64,000 nucleotides of DNA from Geminicoccaceae bacterium (GTDB lineage Bacteria > Pseudomonadota > Alphaproteobacteria > Geminicoccales > Geminicoccaceae): positions 620,001-684,000 of the forward strand of contig JACKIN010000001.1 of NCBI GenBank assembly GCA_020638495.1, read 5' to 3'. The notes beneath the pieces were generated by a model. It had not been told where the DNA came from. It did no database searches and saw nothing but the letters and a program-made list of their open reading frames with translations. A program made the translations under genes and the position numbers. Below are positions 51,446-58,834 of the stretch, in pieces. Each line of letters starts with the position of its first letter. Within the stretch, counting starts at the first letter, position 1.

Positions 51446-52615
51446 TTGAGCAGCCGGGCAATGGGTGTCGGCACGTCGGGGGTGACCATCGACGGCCGGA
51501 TCGTCGGCGCTGCACTGCTGCTGCTGGTTGTGCTCGTCTGGCAGGCCGGCCAGGCGGCAGGGCCGAACATGGCGGCGCTGGCCGTGGTCGGCGGGCTCCT
51601 GGGCCTCGTTCTCCATCATGCGAGCTTCGGCTTCACCGCCGCCTGGCGGCGGTTCGTGACGACCGGCGAAGGTCATGGGCTGCGCGCCCAGATGCTGATG
51701 CTGGCCCTGGCCGTTTGCCTCTTCTTCCCGGCTCTCGCCGCCGGTGAGCTCTTCGGCCGCCCGGTCGGGGGCTTCGTCTTTCCGGTCGGTCTCGGCGTGG
51801 TCGCCGGCGCCTTTGTCTTCGGCATCGGCATGCAGCTCGGCGGCGGCTGCGGCTCGGGAACGCTCTTCACGGTCGGCGGCGGCAGCACGCGCATGGTGCT
51901 GACGCTCTTCTTCTTCGTCGCCGGCTCGGTCGTCGCCATCGGCCATCTGCCGTTCTGGCACGGGCTGCCGGGCATCGGCGGGGTCTCGGCGATCACCATG
52001 CTCGGCCTCTGGCCGGCGCTGCTGCTCCACCTTGCTCTCTTCGCCCTGATCGTGGCGCTGACGCTCCAGGTCGAGCGGCGTCGGGGCGTGTCGAGTCGGC
52101 CGCGGACGGCCGGCGACTGGCTGCGCGGGCCATGGCCGATCCTCGCCGGTGCCGCGGCACTGGCAGTCCTCAACTTCCTCACGCTCTGGCTGGCGGGACG
52201 GCCCTGGGGGATCACCTCGGCCTTCGCGCTCTGGGGCGCCAAGGGGCTGGATGCCCTGGGGGTCGAGATCGCGGCATGGCACAACTGGGGCGGCATGGCC
52301 GGCGCCATCGAGCGCTCGGTTCTCTTCGACGTCACCTCGGTGATGAACTTCGGCATCGTGCTCGGCGCCATGCTGGCAGCCGGCCTCGGCGGCAGGTTTC
52401 GGCCGACGCTGCGGCTCGGTGCGGGCGACATCGGCAGCGCCGTGCTCGGCGGTCTGCTCATGGGCTATGGCGCGCGGCTCGCCTTCGGCTGCAACATCGG
52501 CGCCTTCTTCTCGGGCATAGCCTCGGGCAGCCTTCATGGCTGGGTCTGGCTCGTCGCCGCCTTTGCCGGCAGCATGATCGGTGTCCGCCTGAGACCGTTA
52601 TTCGGCCAGCCCTAG
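51446..52615 (+). CDS. YeeE/YedE family inner-membrane transporter
   Basis: A 389-residue protein with about nine hydrophobic segments and the YeeE/YedE repeats. Conserved cysteine motifs FGIGMQLGGGCGSGTLFTVGGG near residue 130 and LAFGCNIGAFFSG near residue 350 match the thiosulfate-uptake TsuA group. In that group cysteines relay the substrate through the membrane. Uptake of thiosulfate or a related sulfur compound is the best inference. The start may be TTG 51446 or ATG 51461. No TusA/YeeD partner gene is adjacent. The dhaL gene starts 85 bases later. Confidence 0.85.
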   Translation: MSSRAMGVGTSGVTIDGRIVGAALLLLVVLVWQAGQAAGPNMAALAVVGGLLGLVLHHASFGFTAAWRRFVTTGEGHGLRAQMLMLALAVCLFFPALAAGELFGRPVGGFVFPVGLGVVAGAFVFGIGMQLGGGCGSGTLFTVGGGSTRMVLTLFFFVAGSVVAIGHLPFWHGLPGIGGVSAITMLGLWPALLLHLALFALIVALTLQVERRRGVSSRPRTAGDWLRGPWPILAGAAALAVLNFLTLWLAGRPWGITSAFALWGAKGLDALGVEIAAWHNWGGMAGAIERSVLFDVTSVMNFGIVLGAMLAAGLGGRFRPTLRLGAGDIGSAVLGGLLMGYGARLAFGCNIGAFFSGIASGSLHGWVWLVAAFAGSMIGVRLRPLFGQP

Positions 52616-52666
52616 AGCGGTGAAGCCGGAACGGCAGGGTGGTTGCCGCGCGCGGTGCGTGCGATA

Positions 52667-52697
52667 AGCTCGCCCCCAAGCAAGGATCGGGGGAGCT
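52667..52697 (+). promoter_or_regulatory. hairpin covering the dhaL ribosome binding site
   Basis: AGCT-CG-CCCCC (52667-52677) can pair with GGGGG-AGCT (52689-52697), leaving a two-base bulge and an 11-nt loop. The 3' arm GGGGGAG is the dhaL Shine-Dalgarno, 7 bases before the ATG. If it forms in mRNA it would restrict translation of dhaL. Confidence 0.45.
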
Positions 52698-52700
52698 CCA

Positions 52701-53333
52701 ATGTCGAACACGCTCGTGCTGCGGCTGATCGAGGGCATGGCTGGCACCATCGAGAGCCACGCCGACCAGTTGACCCGCCTCGACCAGGCGATCGGCGACG
52801 GCGATCACGGCATCAACATGGCGCGCGGCTTCAAGGAGCTCGCGGCGCAGAAGGCGGCCATCGCCGCGCTGCCGCTGGGCGAGGCCCTGAAGAAGGCGGG
52901 CATGACGCTGGTGATGAAGGTCGGCGGCGCCTCGGGGCCACTCTACGGCACGCTCTTCATCGACATGGGCAAGGCGACGCCGGAGGCGGCGCCGACGCTC
53001 GCTGATCTGTCGGTCATGCTCGATGCCGGCATCCGGGGTGTCAAGGCGCGCGGCAAGGCGGAGGTCGGCATGAAGACGATGCTCGATGTGCTCTGCCCGG
53101 TGGCCGACACGCTGCGCTCGCTGGTCGACCAGAACGAGACCGATGGCCTCGACGAGCGGATCATCGCCGCGGCCGGCCACGCGCTGCATCGCACCACCGA
53201 CATGGTGGCGAAGCGCGGCCGGGCGTCGTTCCTGGGCGAGCGCTCGAAGGGTCATCTGGACCCCGGCGCCTGCTCCTCGGCGCTGCTGATCGGTGCGGTC
53301 GTCGGCGTGCTGGCGCCATCGTCCGCCCGTTGA
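52701..53333 (+). CDS. dhaL: dihydroxyacetone kinase L subunit (DhaL)
   Basis: A 210-residue DhaL nucleotide-binding subunit. The metal motif is LDQAIGDGDHGINM with D28, D33 and D35, and VMKVGGASGPLYGTLFIDMG is the nucleotide loop. DPGACSSALLIGAV is typical of the C-terminus. DhaL carries ADP/ATP and hands phosphate to dihydroxyacetone bound to DhaK. It precedes dhaK by 88 bases. The PTS-type DhaM phospho-donor is not present nearby, so the pair may use ATP directly. Other C3/C4 keto-sugars such as erythrulose are possible substrates. Confidence 0.92.
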   Translation: MSNTLVLRLIEGMAGTIESHADQLTRLDQAIGDGDHGINMARGFKELAAQKAAIAALPLGEALKKAGMTLVMKVGGASGPLYGTLFIDMGKATPEAAPTLADLSVMLDAGIRGVKARGKAEVGMKTMLDVLCPVADTLRSLVDQNETDGLDERIIAAAGHALHRTTDMVAKRGRASFLGERSKGHLDPGACSSALLIGAVVGVLAPSSAR

Positions 53334-53421
53334 CCGGACCGGGCGACGCGGCGCCCGGTGGCGGACCCCGGGCATTCCATGCTACGCCAGAACAGCGATC
53401 ACGCCCGCGGGAGGCTCGGCC

Positions 53422-54414
53422 ATGAAGAAGCTCATCAACGATGTCGACGCCATTCTGGGCGAGAGCCTGGCGGGCTTCGCCCGTGCCCATGGCGATCTGG
53501 TCAGCCTGAGCCAGGCGCCTCTGTTCGTCCGCCGGCGCGCCGTCACGCCGGCGGGGCAGGTGGCGCTGATCTCGGGCGGCGGGTCGGGTCACGAGCCGCT
53601 GCATGCCGGCTTCGTCGGCCGGGGCATGCTGCACGCGGCCTGCCCGGGTCAGGTCTTCACCTCGCCGACGCCGGACCAGATGCTGGCCGCCGCCGAGGCC
53701 GTCGATTCGGGGGCGGGCGTCCTCTTCATCGTCAAGAACTACGAAGGCGACGTCATGAACTTCGAGATGGCGGCGGAGATGGCGCCCTGTGCCACTGCCC
53801 GCGTGCTCACCAATGACGATGTCGCCGTCGAGAACTCGAGCTACACGACCGGCCGGCGGGGGGTCGCCGGCACGGTCGTGGTCGAGAAGATGCTGGGGGC
53901 GGCGGCGGAGACGGGGATGGACCTCGCCACGCTGCAGGCGCTCGGCGAGCGGGTCAACGGCGCCACGCGCTCGATGGGCTGTGCCCTCACGAGCTGCACC
54001 GTGCCGGCCGCCGGCGGCCCCACCTTCGAGATCGGCGAGGCCGAGATGGAGATGGGGGTCGGCATCCATGGCGAGCCGGGCCGCAGGCGGGTGGCGCTGG
54101 CCTCGGCGTCGGCGATCGTCGAGGAGATGATGGGGGCCATCCTGGCCGACCTGGGCGCGGCCAAGGGCGAGGATGTCCTGCTCCTGGTCAACGGCTTCGG
54201 CGCCACGCCGCTCATGGAGCTCTACCTCGTCTACGACGAGGCGGCGCGCCGGGTGGAGGCCGCCGGGCTCACCGTCGCCCGCTCGCTCGTCGGCAACTGG
54301 TGCACCTCGCTCGACATGGCCGGCTGCTCGCTGACGGTGACACGCCTCGATGCCGAGACGACCGGCCTCTGGGATGCGCCCGTGCATACGCCGGCGCTGC
54401 GATGGGGCTGCTGA
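53422..54414 (+). CDS. dhaK: dihydroxyacetone kinase K subunit (DhaK)
   Basis: A 330-residue substrate-binding subunit. The N-terminal ISGGGSGHEPLHAGFVG and VKNYEGDVMNF form the binding pocket. The covalent substrate His is H216 in GIHGEPGRRR. ATG 53422 follows GGGAGG. It acts with DhaL, which is encoded just upstream in the reversed order (dhaL-dhaK). Its 3' end overlaps a small gene at 54402 by 13 bases. Cytoplasmic, full length for the family. Confidence 0.93.
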   Translation: MKKLINDVDAILGESLAGFARAHGDLVSLSQAPLFVRRRAVTPAGQVALISGGGSGHEPLHAGFVGRGMLHAACPGQVFTSPTPDQMLAAAEAVDSGAGVLFIVKNYEGDVMNFEMAAEMAPCATARVLTNDDVAVENSSYTTGRRGVAGTVVVEKMLGAAAETGMDLATLQALGERVNGATRSMGCALTSCTVPAAGGPTFEIGEAEMEMGVGIHGEPGRRRVALASASAIVEEMMGAILADLGAAKGEDVLLLVNGFGATPLMELYLVYDEAARRVEAAGLTVARSLVGNWCTSLDMAGCSLTVTRLDAETTGLWDAPVHTPALRWGC

Positions 54415-54755
54415 AAGAGGAGCTGCTGGCCGCGACCGGCGCCGACCGCGAGCTGGACCGGCGGCTCGCCGCGGAGCTCGGCGCACCACCGGCCGCCTAT
54501 ACGGCCTCGATCGATGCGGCGCTCGACCTGATCCGCCACGCCCTGCCCGGCTGGGGCTGGCATCTCGGCTGGCATGCGGACGGTATTCGCCCCTATGCCA
54601 GCCTGCACGATGCGGCCCGCACCGTGCATGTCGAGGCGGCCGGGCCAACGGTGCCGGTGGCGCTCCTGCGGGCCATGGGCGAGGCGCTCATCCATGTGCC
54701 CGGGACAGGCGATCCGCCTGCCGGATCGGCTCCGGCAGGCGATAGCGCCCGGTAA
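54402..54755 (+). CDS. small protein, phage ABA sandwich-like
   Basis: A 117-residue acidic protein. The central segment AAYTASIDAALDLIRHALPGWGWHL...VEAAGPTVPVALLRAMGEAL resembles the 'phage ABA sandwich' domain. That family is short, often found in phages and chromosomes, and has no known function. The match is from memory and only moderate. It overlaps dhaK by 13 bases at its start and the convergent endonuclease V gene by 68 bases at its end. An alternative is that the overlapped part is a shadow and only the middle is coding. Confidence 0.5.
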   Translation: MGLLKEELLAATGADRELDRRLAAELGAPPAAYTASIDAALDLIRHALPGWGWHLGWHADGIRPYASLHDAARTVHVEAAGPTVPVALLRAMGEALIHVPGTGDPPAGSAPAGDSAR

Positions 54756-55362
54756 GGGCGAGCACGGCGGCGACGGCACCGTCGAGGTCGATCAGGTGAC
54801 CGACCGAGACGAAGAGCGGCCGGCAGCCGGCCTTGCTGCGGACCACGGCACCAATGATCTCGGCCCTGTCGTGCAGCGGGCTGGCGGCCCCGCGCTCGGG
54901 GGCCGGCTCGACGAAGCTGCCGATCAGGCGCGACTTGGCGACACCGATGGTCGGGCGGTCGAGCAGCACGCCCAGATGGCTGGCGAAGCCACAGCGGCGG
55001 GGATGCGCCCGCCCCTGGCCATCGACCAGCACGAGGTCATAGCGTGCCGCCAGCAGGCCCAGCACCGCCAATGCCGCCGGCACCTCGCGGAACGAGAGGA
55101 AGCCGCTGCGGTAGGGAAAGCCGACGGGCAGGGAAAGCTGGGCGCTCTCGACGAGCTCGTGGCTCCCGGCGTCGAGCACGGCCGCGGCGGCGAAGGCGGT
55201 CCGGCCGTCGCGGCTGAAGTGGACATCGACGCCGGCGACGAGCCGCGGCACGAAGCCGGCCGGCGCCCTTTCGGACACGAGGTGGCGGACCATCTCCTGC
55301 ATCGCCCGCGCCGTGGCGAGGTCGGATGGCCAGTCGGCGAGCCGTTCGTCGATGCTGACCAT
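54688..55362 (-). CDS. nfi: endonuclease V
   Basis: A 224-residue deoxyinosine 3'-endonuclease for repair of deaminated adenine. Catalytic motifs are VAGVDVHFS (D46), YRSGFLSFREVPA (E93), and VLVDGQGRAHPRRCGFASHLGV (D114), followed by RPTIGVAKSRLIG. It nicks DNA at the second phosphodiester 3' of the lesion. It is divergent from the amidohydrolase gene with a 53-bp gap. Its 3' end overlaps the ABA-sandwich gene by 68 bases. Confidence 0.95.
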   Translation of the reverse strand: MVSIDERLADWPSDLATARAMQEMVRHLVSERAPAGFVPRLVAGVDVHFSRDGRTAFAAAAVLDAGSHELVESAQLSLPVGFPYRSGFLSFREVPAALAVLGLLAARYDLVLVDGQGRAHPRRCGFASHLGVLLDRPTIGVAKSRLIGSFVEPAPERGAASPLHDRAEIIGAVVRSKAGCRPLFVSVGHLIDLDGAVAAVLALTGRYRLPEPIRQADRLSRAHG

Positions 55363-55415
55363 CGCGCGCGTTCCGTCTAGTGTGGCCCGGTCGAATCCCG
55401 GGGGAGGAACCGATC

Positions 55416-56243
55416 GTGACCGGACCGAAGCTGCAGACGCCGCCCGGCGCCACCGATACGCATATGCATTTCTACGGACCCTATGATCGCTGGCCCCTGC
55501 CGCCGACGAGCTGGAACAGCCCGCCGGAGGCGACGCTGGCCCAGTACCGCGAGGTGCAGAAGCGGCTCGGCCTCGAACGGGTCGTGGTCGTGCAGGCGGC
55601 GGGCTACGGTTACGACAATACCGTCACCATGGACAATGTCGGGGTGATCGGCGAGACGGCTCGGGCGATCGTGGTCGTGCCCAAGGGCACCGCCGAGGCC
55701 GAGCTCGACCGGCTGAACCGGGCCGGGGCCAGGGGGCTGCGTGTCTTCATGCTCAAGGGCGGGGTCTACGACTGGGCCGACCTGCCCGAGCTCGCCGCCA
55801 TGGTGAAGCCCTTCGGCTGGCACCTGCAGGTGCAGCTCGACGGTCGGCTGCTGCCGGAGCATGTCGACGCCCTGCTCGGCCTCGGCGTGCAACTCGTCAT
55901 CGACCACACCGGCAAGTATCTCGAGCCGGTCGATGTCGATCACCCGGCCTTCGCCTGCCTGCGCCGGCTGGTCGGCGCGGGCGCTTATGTCAAGCTTTCG
56001 GCACCCTACGAGACCTCGAAGGTCGGCCCGCCGACCTATGACGATGTGGGCCGGCTGGCCCGGGTGCTGGTCGAGGATGCGCCCGAGCGCATGCTCTGGG
56101 CGAGCAACTGGCCACACCCGGGCCATGCGCCCAAGGACGACGCCATGCTGCTCGACACGCTGCTCGACTGGGCGCCGGACGAGGCGGACCGCCGTCGGAT
56201 CCTGGTCGACAACCCGGCCCGGCTCTACGGATTCCAGGAGTAA
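55416..56243 (+). CDS. amidohydrolase family 2 protein (LigI-like)
   Basis: A 275-residue TIM-barrel metal-dependent hydrolase. The metal motif is DTHMHF near the N-terminus, with later residues VIDHTGKYLEP and MLWASNWPHPG. The pattern is close to 2-pyrone-4,6-dicarboxylate lactonase (LigI) and related lactonases. GTG 55416 is the start, with GGGGAGGAAC just upstream. A cupin gene follows after 5 bases. The substrate is likely a lactone or carboxylic acid, but it cannot be named. Confidence 0.85.
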   Translation: MTGPKLQTPPGATDTHMHFYGPYDRWPLPPTSWNSPPEATLAQYREVQKRLGLERVVVVQAAGYGYDNTVTMDNVGVIGETARAIVVVPKGTAEAELDRLNRAGARGLRVFMLKGGVYDWADLPELAAMVKPFGWHLQVQLDGRLLPEHVDALLGLGVQLVIDHTGKYLEPVDVDHPAFACLRRLVGAGAYVKLSAPYETSKVGPPTYDDVGRLARVLVEDAPERMLWASNWPHPGHAPKDDAMLLDTLLDWAPDEADRRRILVDNPARLYGFQE

Positions 56244-56248
56244 GCGAC

Positions 56249-56779
56249 ATGGCGGAGGTCGAGACGCTGCTGCTGGAGCCGGGCCATGACGTGCCGAACT
56301 CGCCGCTGCCGGTGCTTCTCTACCGTGCCGCCTGCGAGGCAGGGCCGGGGCTCGGGGATCGGCTGGAGCGGCTGTTCCGGGCCAACGGCTGGGGCGGCAC
56401 CTGGCAGAACGGCATCTTTCCCTACCAGCATTTCCACGACGACGCGCACGAGGTGCTGGGCATCGCCCGGGGGGAGGCGGTGGTGCAGCTCGGTGGTGCG
56501 GGCGGGCCGGAGGTCTCGGTCCGGGCCGGCGACGTGGTGGTCCTGCCGGCGGGGACCGGCCACAAGCGCCTTTCGTCCAGCGCCGACCTCCTCGTCGTCG
56601 GTGGCTACCCGCCGGGCCAGGAGGGGCCGAGCGTCCTGCGCCCTGCCGGCGAGAGCATGACATCCCTGGTCGGGCGCTGCGCTGCCGTGGCGCTGCCCGA
56701 GACCGACCCGGTCGAAGGCGCTGACGGCCCGCTCACCCGCCTCTGGCGGGGCGGCGACGAGCCTGCGGGTGGCGCGTGA
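56249..56779 (+). CDS. cupin domain protein (YjlB-like)
   Basis: A 176-residue protein with a single cupin barrel. Motif 1 is HFHDDAHEVLGIARGEAVVQLGG, with His/His/Glu metal ligands. Motif 2 is VRAGDVVVLPAGTGHKRL, with a terminal His. The N-terminal block NGWGGTWQNGIFPYQHFH is shared with YjlB-type proteins. Function is unknown; it may bind a sugar or small acid. It lies between the amidohydrolase and the cell wall hydrolase, with near-overlapping stops and starts, so the three form an operon. Confidence 0.85.
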   Translation: MAEVETLLLEPGHDVPNSPLPVLLYRAACEAGPGLGDRLERLFRANGWGGTWQNGIFPYQHFHDDAHEVLGIARGEAVVQLGGAGGPEVSVRAGDVVVLPAGTGHKRLSSSADLLVVGGYPPGQEGPSVLRPAGESMTSLVGRCAAVALPETDPVEGADGPLTRLWRGGDEPAGGA

Positions 56780-57387
56780 TGCCGGGCCCTTGGATCGCTG
56801 CCGGCCTTCTCCTGGCGCTCGCCGTCGCCGCTCCGGCAGGGGCGCAGGACGGGGCGACGGGCCAGACGCTGGAGCAGCTCGAGGGGCTGGAGGAGGAGGC
56901 GGCCGGGGGGAGCGGCGCGCCGGCAGCCGAGCCCTTGACGAAGACCGAGGCGGCGGCGGTCGACCCCGAGGGTGCGGCACCGCTCGAGGACCCGCTGACC
57001 TGCCTCGCCCGGACCATCTACTGGGAGGCCAAGGGCGAGGATGTGGCCGCCATGGAGGCGGTCGCCAACGTCGTCATGAACCGTCTCGCCGCCGAGCCCT
57101 TCCCGGACACGATCTGCGGCGTGGTGACCGAGGGCAAGGAGGGCGGGCCCTGCCAGTTCGCCTGGTGGTGCGACGGCAGCCCCGACGATGTCGAGGAGCC
57201 GGACCGCTATGCGATCACCACCGATGTGGCACGCCGGGCGCTGAACCAGGAGCTGCCCGATCGCACCGACGGCGCCCTCTTCTTCCACGGCATCAACGAC
57301 ACGCCCGACTGGGCCGCCGATTATGTCGAGACGGCGCGGGTCGGCGATCACGTGTTCTACCGGCCAGCGAACGAGGGCGGGGGCTAG
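56779..57387 (+). CDS. cell wall hydrolase (SleB/CwlJ-type Hydrolase_2)
   Basis: A 202-residue exported protein. The N-terminus WIAAGLLLALAVAAPAGAQD is a signal peptide. An acidic, Ala/Glu-rich linker precedes the Hydrolase_2 domain, recognised by CLARTIYWEAKGEDVAAMEAVANVVMNRL and by CQFAWWCDGSPDD. The catalytic Glu is probably the one in YWEAKGE. It should cleave peptidoglycan in the periplasm. Its ATG shares one base with the cupin stop (TGATG). It converges on dps with a 6-base gap. Confidence 0.88.
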   Translation: MPGPWIAAGLLLALAVAAPAGAQDGATGQTLEQLEGLEEEAAGGSGAPAAEPLTKTEAAAVDPEGAAPLEDPLTCLARTIYWEAKGEDVAAMEAVANVVMNRLAAEPFPDTICGVVTEGKEGGPCQFAWWCDGSPDDVEEPDRYAITTDVARRALNQELPDRTDGALFFHGINDTPDWAADYVETARVGDHVFYRPANEGGG

Positions 57388-57393
57388 GAGCCG

Positions 57394-57876
57394 TCATGAG
57401 CGCTCGCCGTGGGCGCCGATGAACCAGGCATCCTTGTCGACGGCACGGCTGACGGCGGTGAAGAGGTCCGCCGTGTCGTCGTCGCCGGCTTCGTCGGCCT
57501 TCGAGATGGACTCGCGAACGGCCTTGCCGAAGGCCATCAACCGCTCCTTGAGGGCCGTGACATGCTCTTCCTGCCTCGTGATCTCGGGCGGGTAGGCCTC
57601 GAGCGTCGTCTCCTCCGCCACCACCTGCACCGTGCCCTTCGCCTGCCCGCCCAGGATGACGCAGCGCTCGGCCATCGTGTCGGCGTGGCCGCGCATGCGT
57701 TGGGCGACCTCGTCGAGCAGCAGATGAATGCCGATGAAGGAGGGGCCCTTGATGTTCCAATGCGCGTGCTTGACGGCCAGCACGAGGTCTAGCGCCTCGA
57801 CGAGACGCGCGTTCAATTCCTCGATCATCTCCGTCCTCACGGACCGATCGAGATTCTCGACGAAGGCAGTCGGCAT
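57394..57876 (-). CDS. dps: Dps family ferritin-like DNA-binding protein
   Basis: A 160-residue mini-ferritin that stores iron using H2O2 and protects DNA. The ferroxidase signature is VKHAHWNIKGPSFIGIHLLLDEVAQRM, with H37/H39, H51, D55 and E56 as likely ligands. A second block ETTLEAYPPEI is typical of the Dps C-terminal half. ATG 57876 follows AAGGGT; longer starts at 57894 and 57912 add unmatched residues. A sigma70-like promoter with a palindrome over its -10 lies about 140 bp upstream (58014-58047). Confidence 0.93.
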   Translation of the reverse strand: MPTAFVENLDRSVRTEMIEELNARLVEALDLVLAVKHAHWNIKGPSFIGIHLLLDEVAQRMRGHADTMAERCVILGGQAKGTVQVVAEETTLEAYPPEITRQEEHVTALKERLMAFGKAVRESISKADEAGDDDTADLFTAVSRAVDKDAWFIGAHGERS

Positions 57877-58013
57877 CCTGGCACCCTTTCGCATGTTCGC
57901 CGCCTCTCTCACGAGGCGCCGGTTCCGTGACCGACCGCTGCATCAGGCAGGATCGCCCACACCCGGATGCTCGAACTGCTGCCGGGGGCCGGGGTTCCGG
58001 AAGGGCTCTGTTC

Positions 58014-58047
58014 TAGGTTTTATAACCTATTGCCGATCACGAGGCAA
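58014..58047 (-). promoter_or_regulatory. dps promoter with palindromic operator
   Basis: On the minus strand a -35 TTGCCT (58047-58042) and a -10 TATAAA (58024-58019) are separated by exactly 17 bp. A perfect palindrome TAGGTTTTATAACCTA (58014-58029) covers the -10. This is the most AT-rich stretch nearby. It would start transcription about 130 bp before the dps ATG. The palindrome is a probable repressor or iron/redox regulator site; which regulator cannot be read. Confidence 0.6.
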
Positions 58048-58156
58048 GCCCGTTGCGGGTCCGTTCGGCAATCCGTGCCATGCTCGGGTCCGGGGCCAGC
58101 GGCAAACCTCGCCCAGGGGATAGAAAATCCTTTTGTTCAATGACTTGCGTGGCCCC

Positions 58157-58260
58157 GGGTTCGTTGGCAACAGCCCGGGTTCGTTCGTCGATTCCGTGGG
58201 TTTTTCGAGCGAATCCTCGGGTTCGATCGTCGTTTGGTCGGGTTCGTTCGTCGGCGGCTG
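58157..58260 (+). repeat. 21-bp tandem repeat array
   Basis: Five units begin with GGGTTCG (one with GGGTTTTTCG) at 58157, 58177, 58198, 58219 and 58240, giving spacings of 20, 21, 21 and 21 bp. The consensus is GGGTTCGTTCGTCG followed by seven variable bases. On the minus strand this reads as a seven-residue repeat containing DERTR, but no convincing gene start or ribosome site accompanies it. It is continuous with the palindromic repeats to its right. Confidence 0.7.
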
Positions 58261-58271
58261 TTGCAGAATCT

Positions 58272-58407
58272 GCGACAATCCGGGGAAATGTCGCGGAATC
58301 CGCGCCATCACGGATGCTTATGGCGCGTCCGGCGCGACAATCTCGGGCTGGATGTCGCGGTATACGCGACAACCCGAGCGGAACTGTCGCGGAATCCGCG
58401 ACAACCC
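58272..58407 (+). repeat. 32-bp palindromic repeats
   Basis: TGTCGCGG occurs at 58289, 58353 and 58385 (spacings 64 and 32), and GCGACAA at 58272, 58334, 58366 and 58398 (spacings 62, 32 and 32). The last full unit contains the near-perfect palindrome TGTCGCGGAATCCGCGACA (58385-58403); the one before has TGTCGCGGTATACGCGACA (58353-58371). Units are joined by CCCGAGC-type spacers. They lie in the non-coding interval between dps and a small gene. They could be binding sites for a protein, or a mobile palindromic repeat family. Confidence 0.75.
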
Positions 58408-58617
58408 GAGCCGTGAAGGGTGGGCTTGGCCGCCATTGGTGAACGCCGCGGTGCTTCGGGGGATGCAGCCATAAGCATTCGTGATGCCGCGCCGGCGAGT
58501 GCTAGGCATGAAACTTCCGGCCCTTACGATCCGTTGGGCAAGGGGCATGCTGGCGACGATCCCGGCTCGCGGTGGTCGCGACCGGGATGGTGGAATCGCC
58601 AGGATCGGGAGGGTCGA

Positions 58618-58824
58618 ATGGACCGCAAGGTGACGACGTCGGCGCAACGGACCGCAGCGAGCCGGAAGCGGCCGGCCGCGACACGCCGGCCCTTGCACTA
58701 CCGCCTGCTGCACTCCACCGGCGAGCACTTCATCGAGGATCGCGACCAGGCGATCGATCGCCTCGCCAGCCTGCCGGGTGCCAAGCTCTTCGTGCTGCGG
58801 GACGCGGCGCCGGTCGCCGGTTGA
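58618..58824 (+). CDS. small basic protein
   Basis: A 68-residue protein I do not recognise. The first 25 residues are very basic and Ala/Arg-rich (RKVTTSAQRTAASRKRPAATRR). The rest, LHYRLLHSTGEHFIEDRDQAIDRLASLPGAKLFVLRDAAP, looks like a small alpha/beta domain. The ATG is preceded by GGGAGGG, 5 bases away, a strong ribosome site. It lies next to the palindromic repeat array and converges on the TRAP permease gene with a 10-base gap. The basic tail suggests nucleic acid binding, but this is only a composition argument. Confidence 0.6.
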   Translation: MDRKVTTSAQRTAASRKRPAATRRPLHYRLLHSTGEHFIEDRDQAIDRLASLPGAKLFVLRDAAPVAG

Positions 58825-58834
58825 CGAGGCGACG

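Larger units (their letters stand above)
57877..58617. other. 741-bp intergenic region between dps and a small gene
   Basis: This is the longest gene-free stretch in the window. It contains the dps promoter with its palindrome (58014-58047), the 21-bp tandem repeats (58157-58260) and the 32-bp palindromic repeats (58272-58407). Minus-strand open frames at 58027-58311 and 58037-58372 run through the repeats but have no ribosome site and are repeat-driven. From 58410 to 58600 I see nothing recognisable. Confidence 0.7.

Noticed and set aside
58157..58260. GGGTTCGA-like sequences resembling a tRNA T-arm
   Set aside because: The motif recurs every 21 bp with no acceptor, D or anticodon stem around it, so it is a tandem repeat and not tRNA.
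58037..58372. Minus-strand open frame with a seven-residue DERTR repeat
   Set aside because: It is created by the 21-bp repeats, has no ribosome site, and shows no domain outside the repeats. Kept only as a remark in the repeat entry.
58157..58407. Possible CRISPR array
   Set aside because: Units are contiguous and degenerate, without unique spacers of constant length, and no cas gene is in the window.
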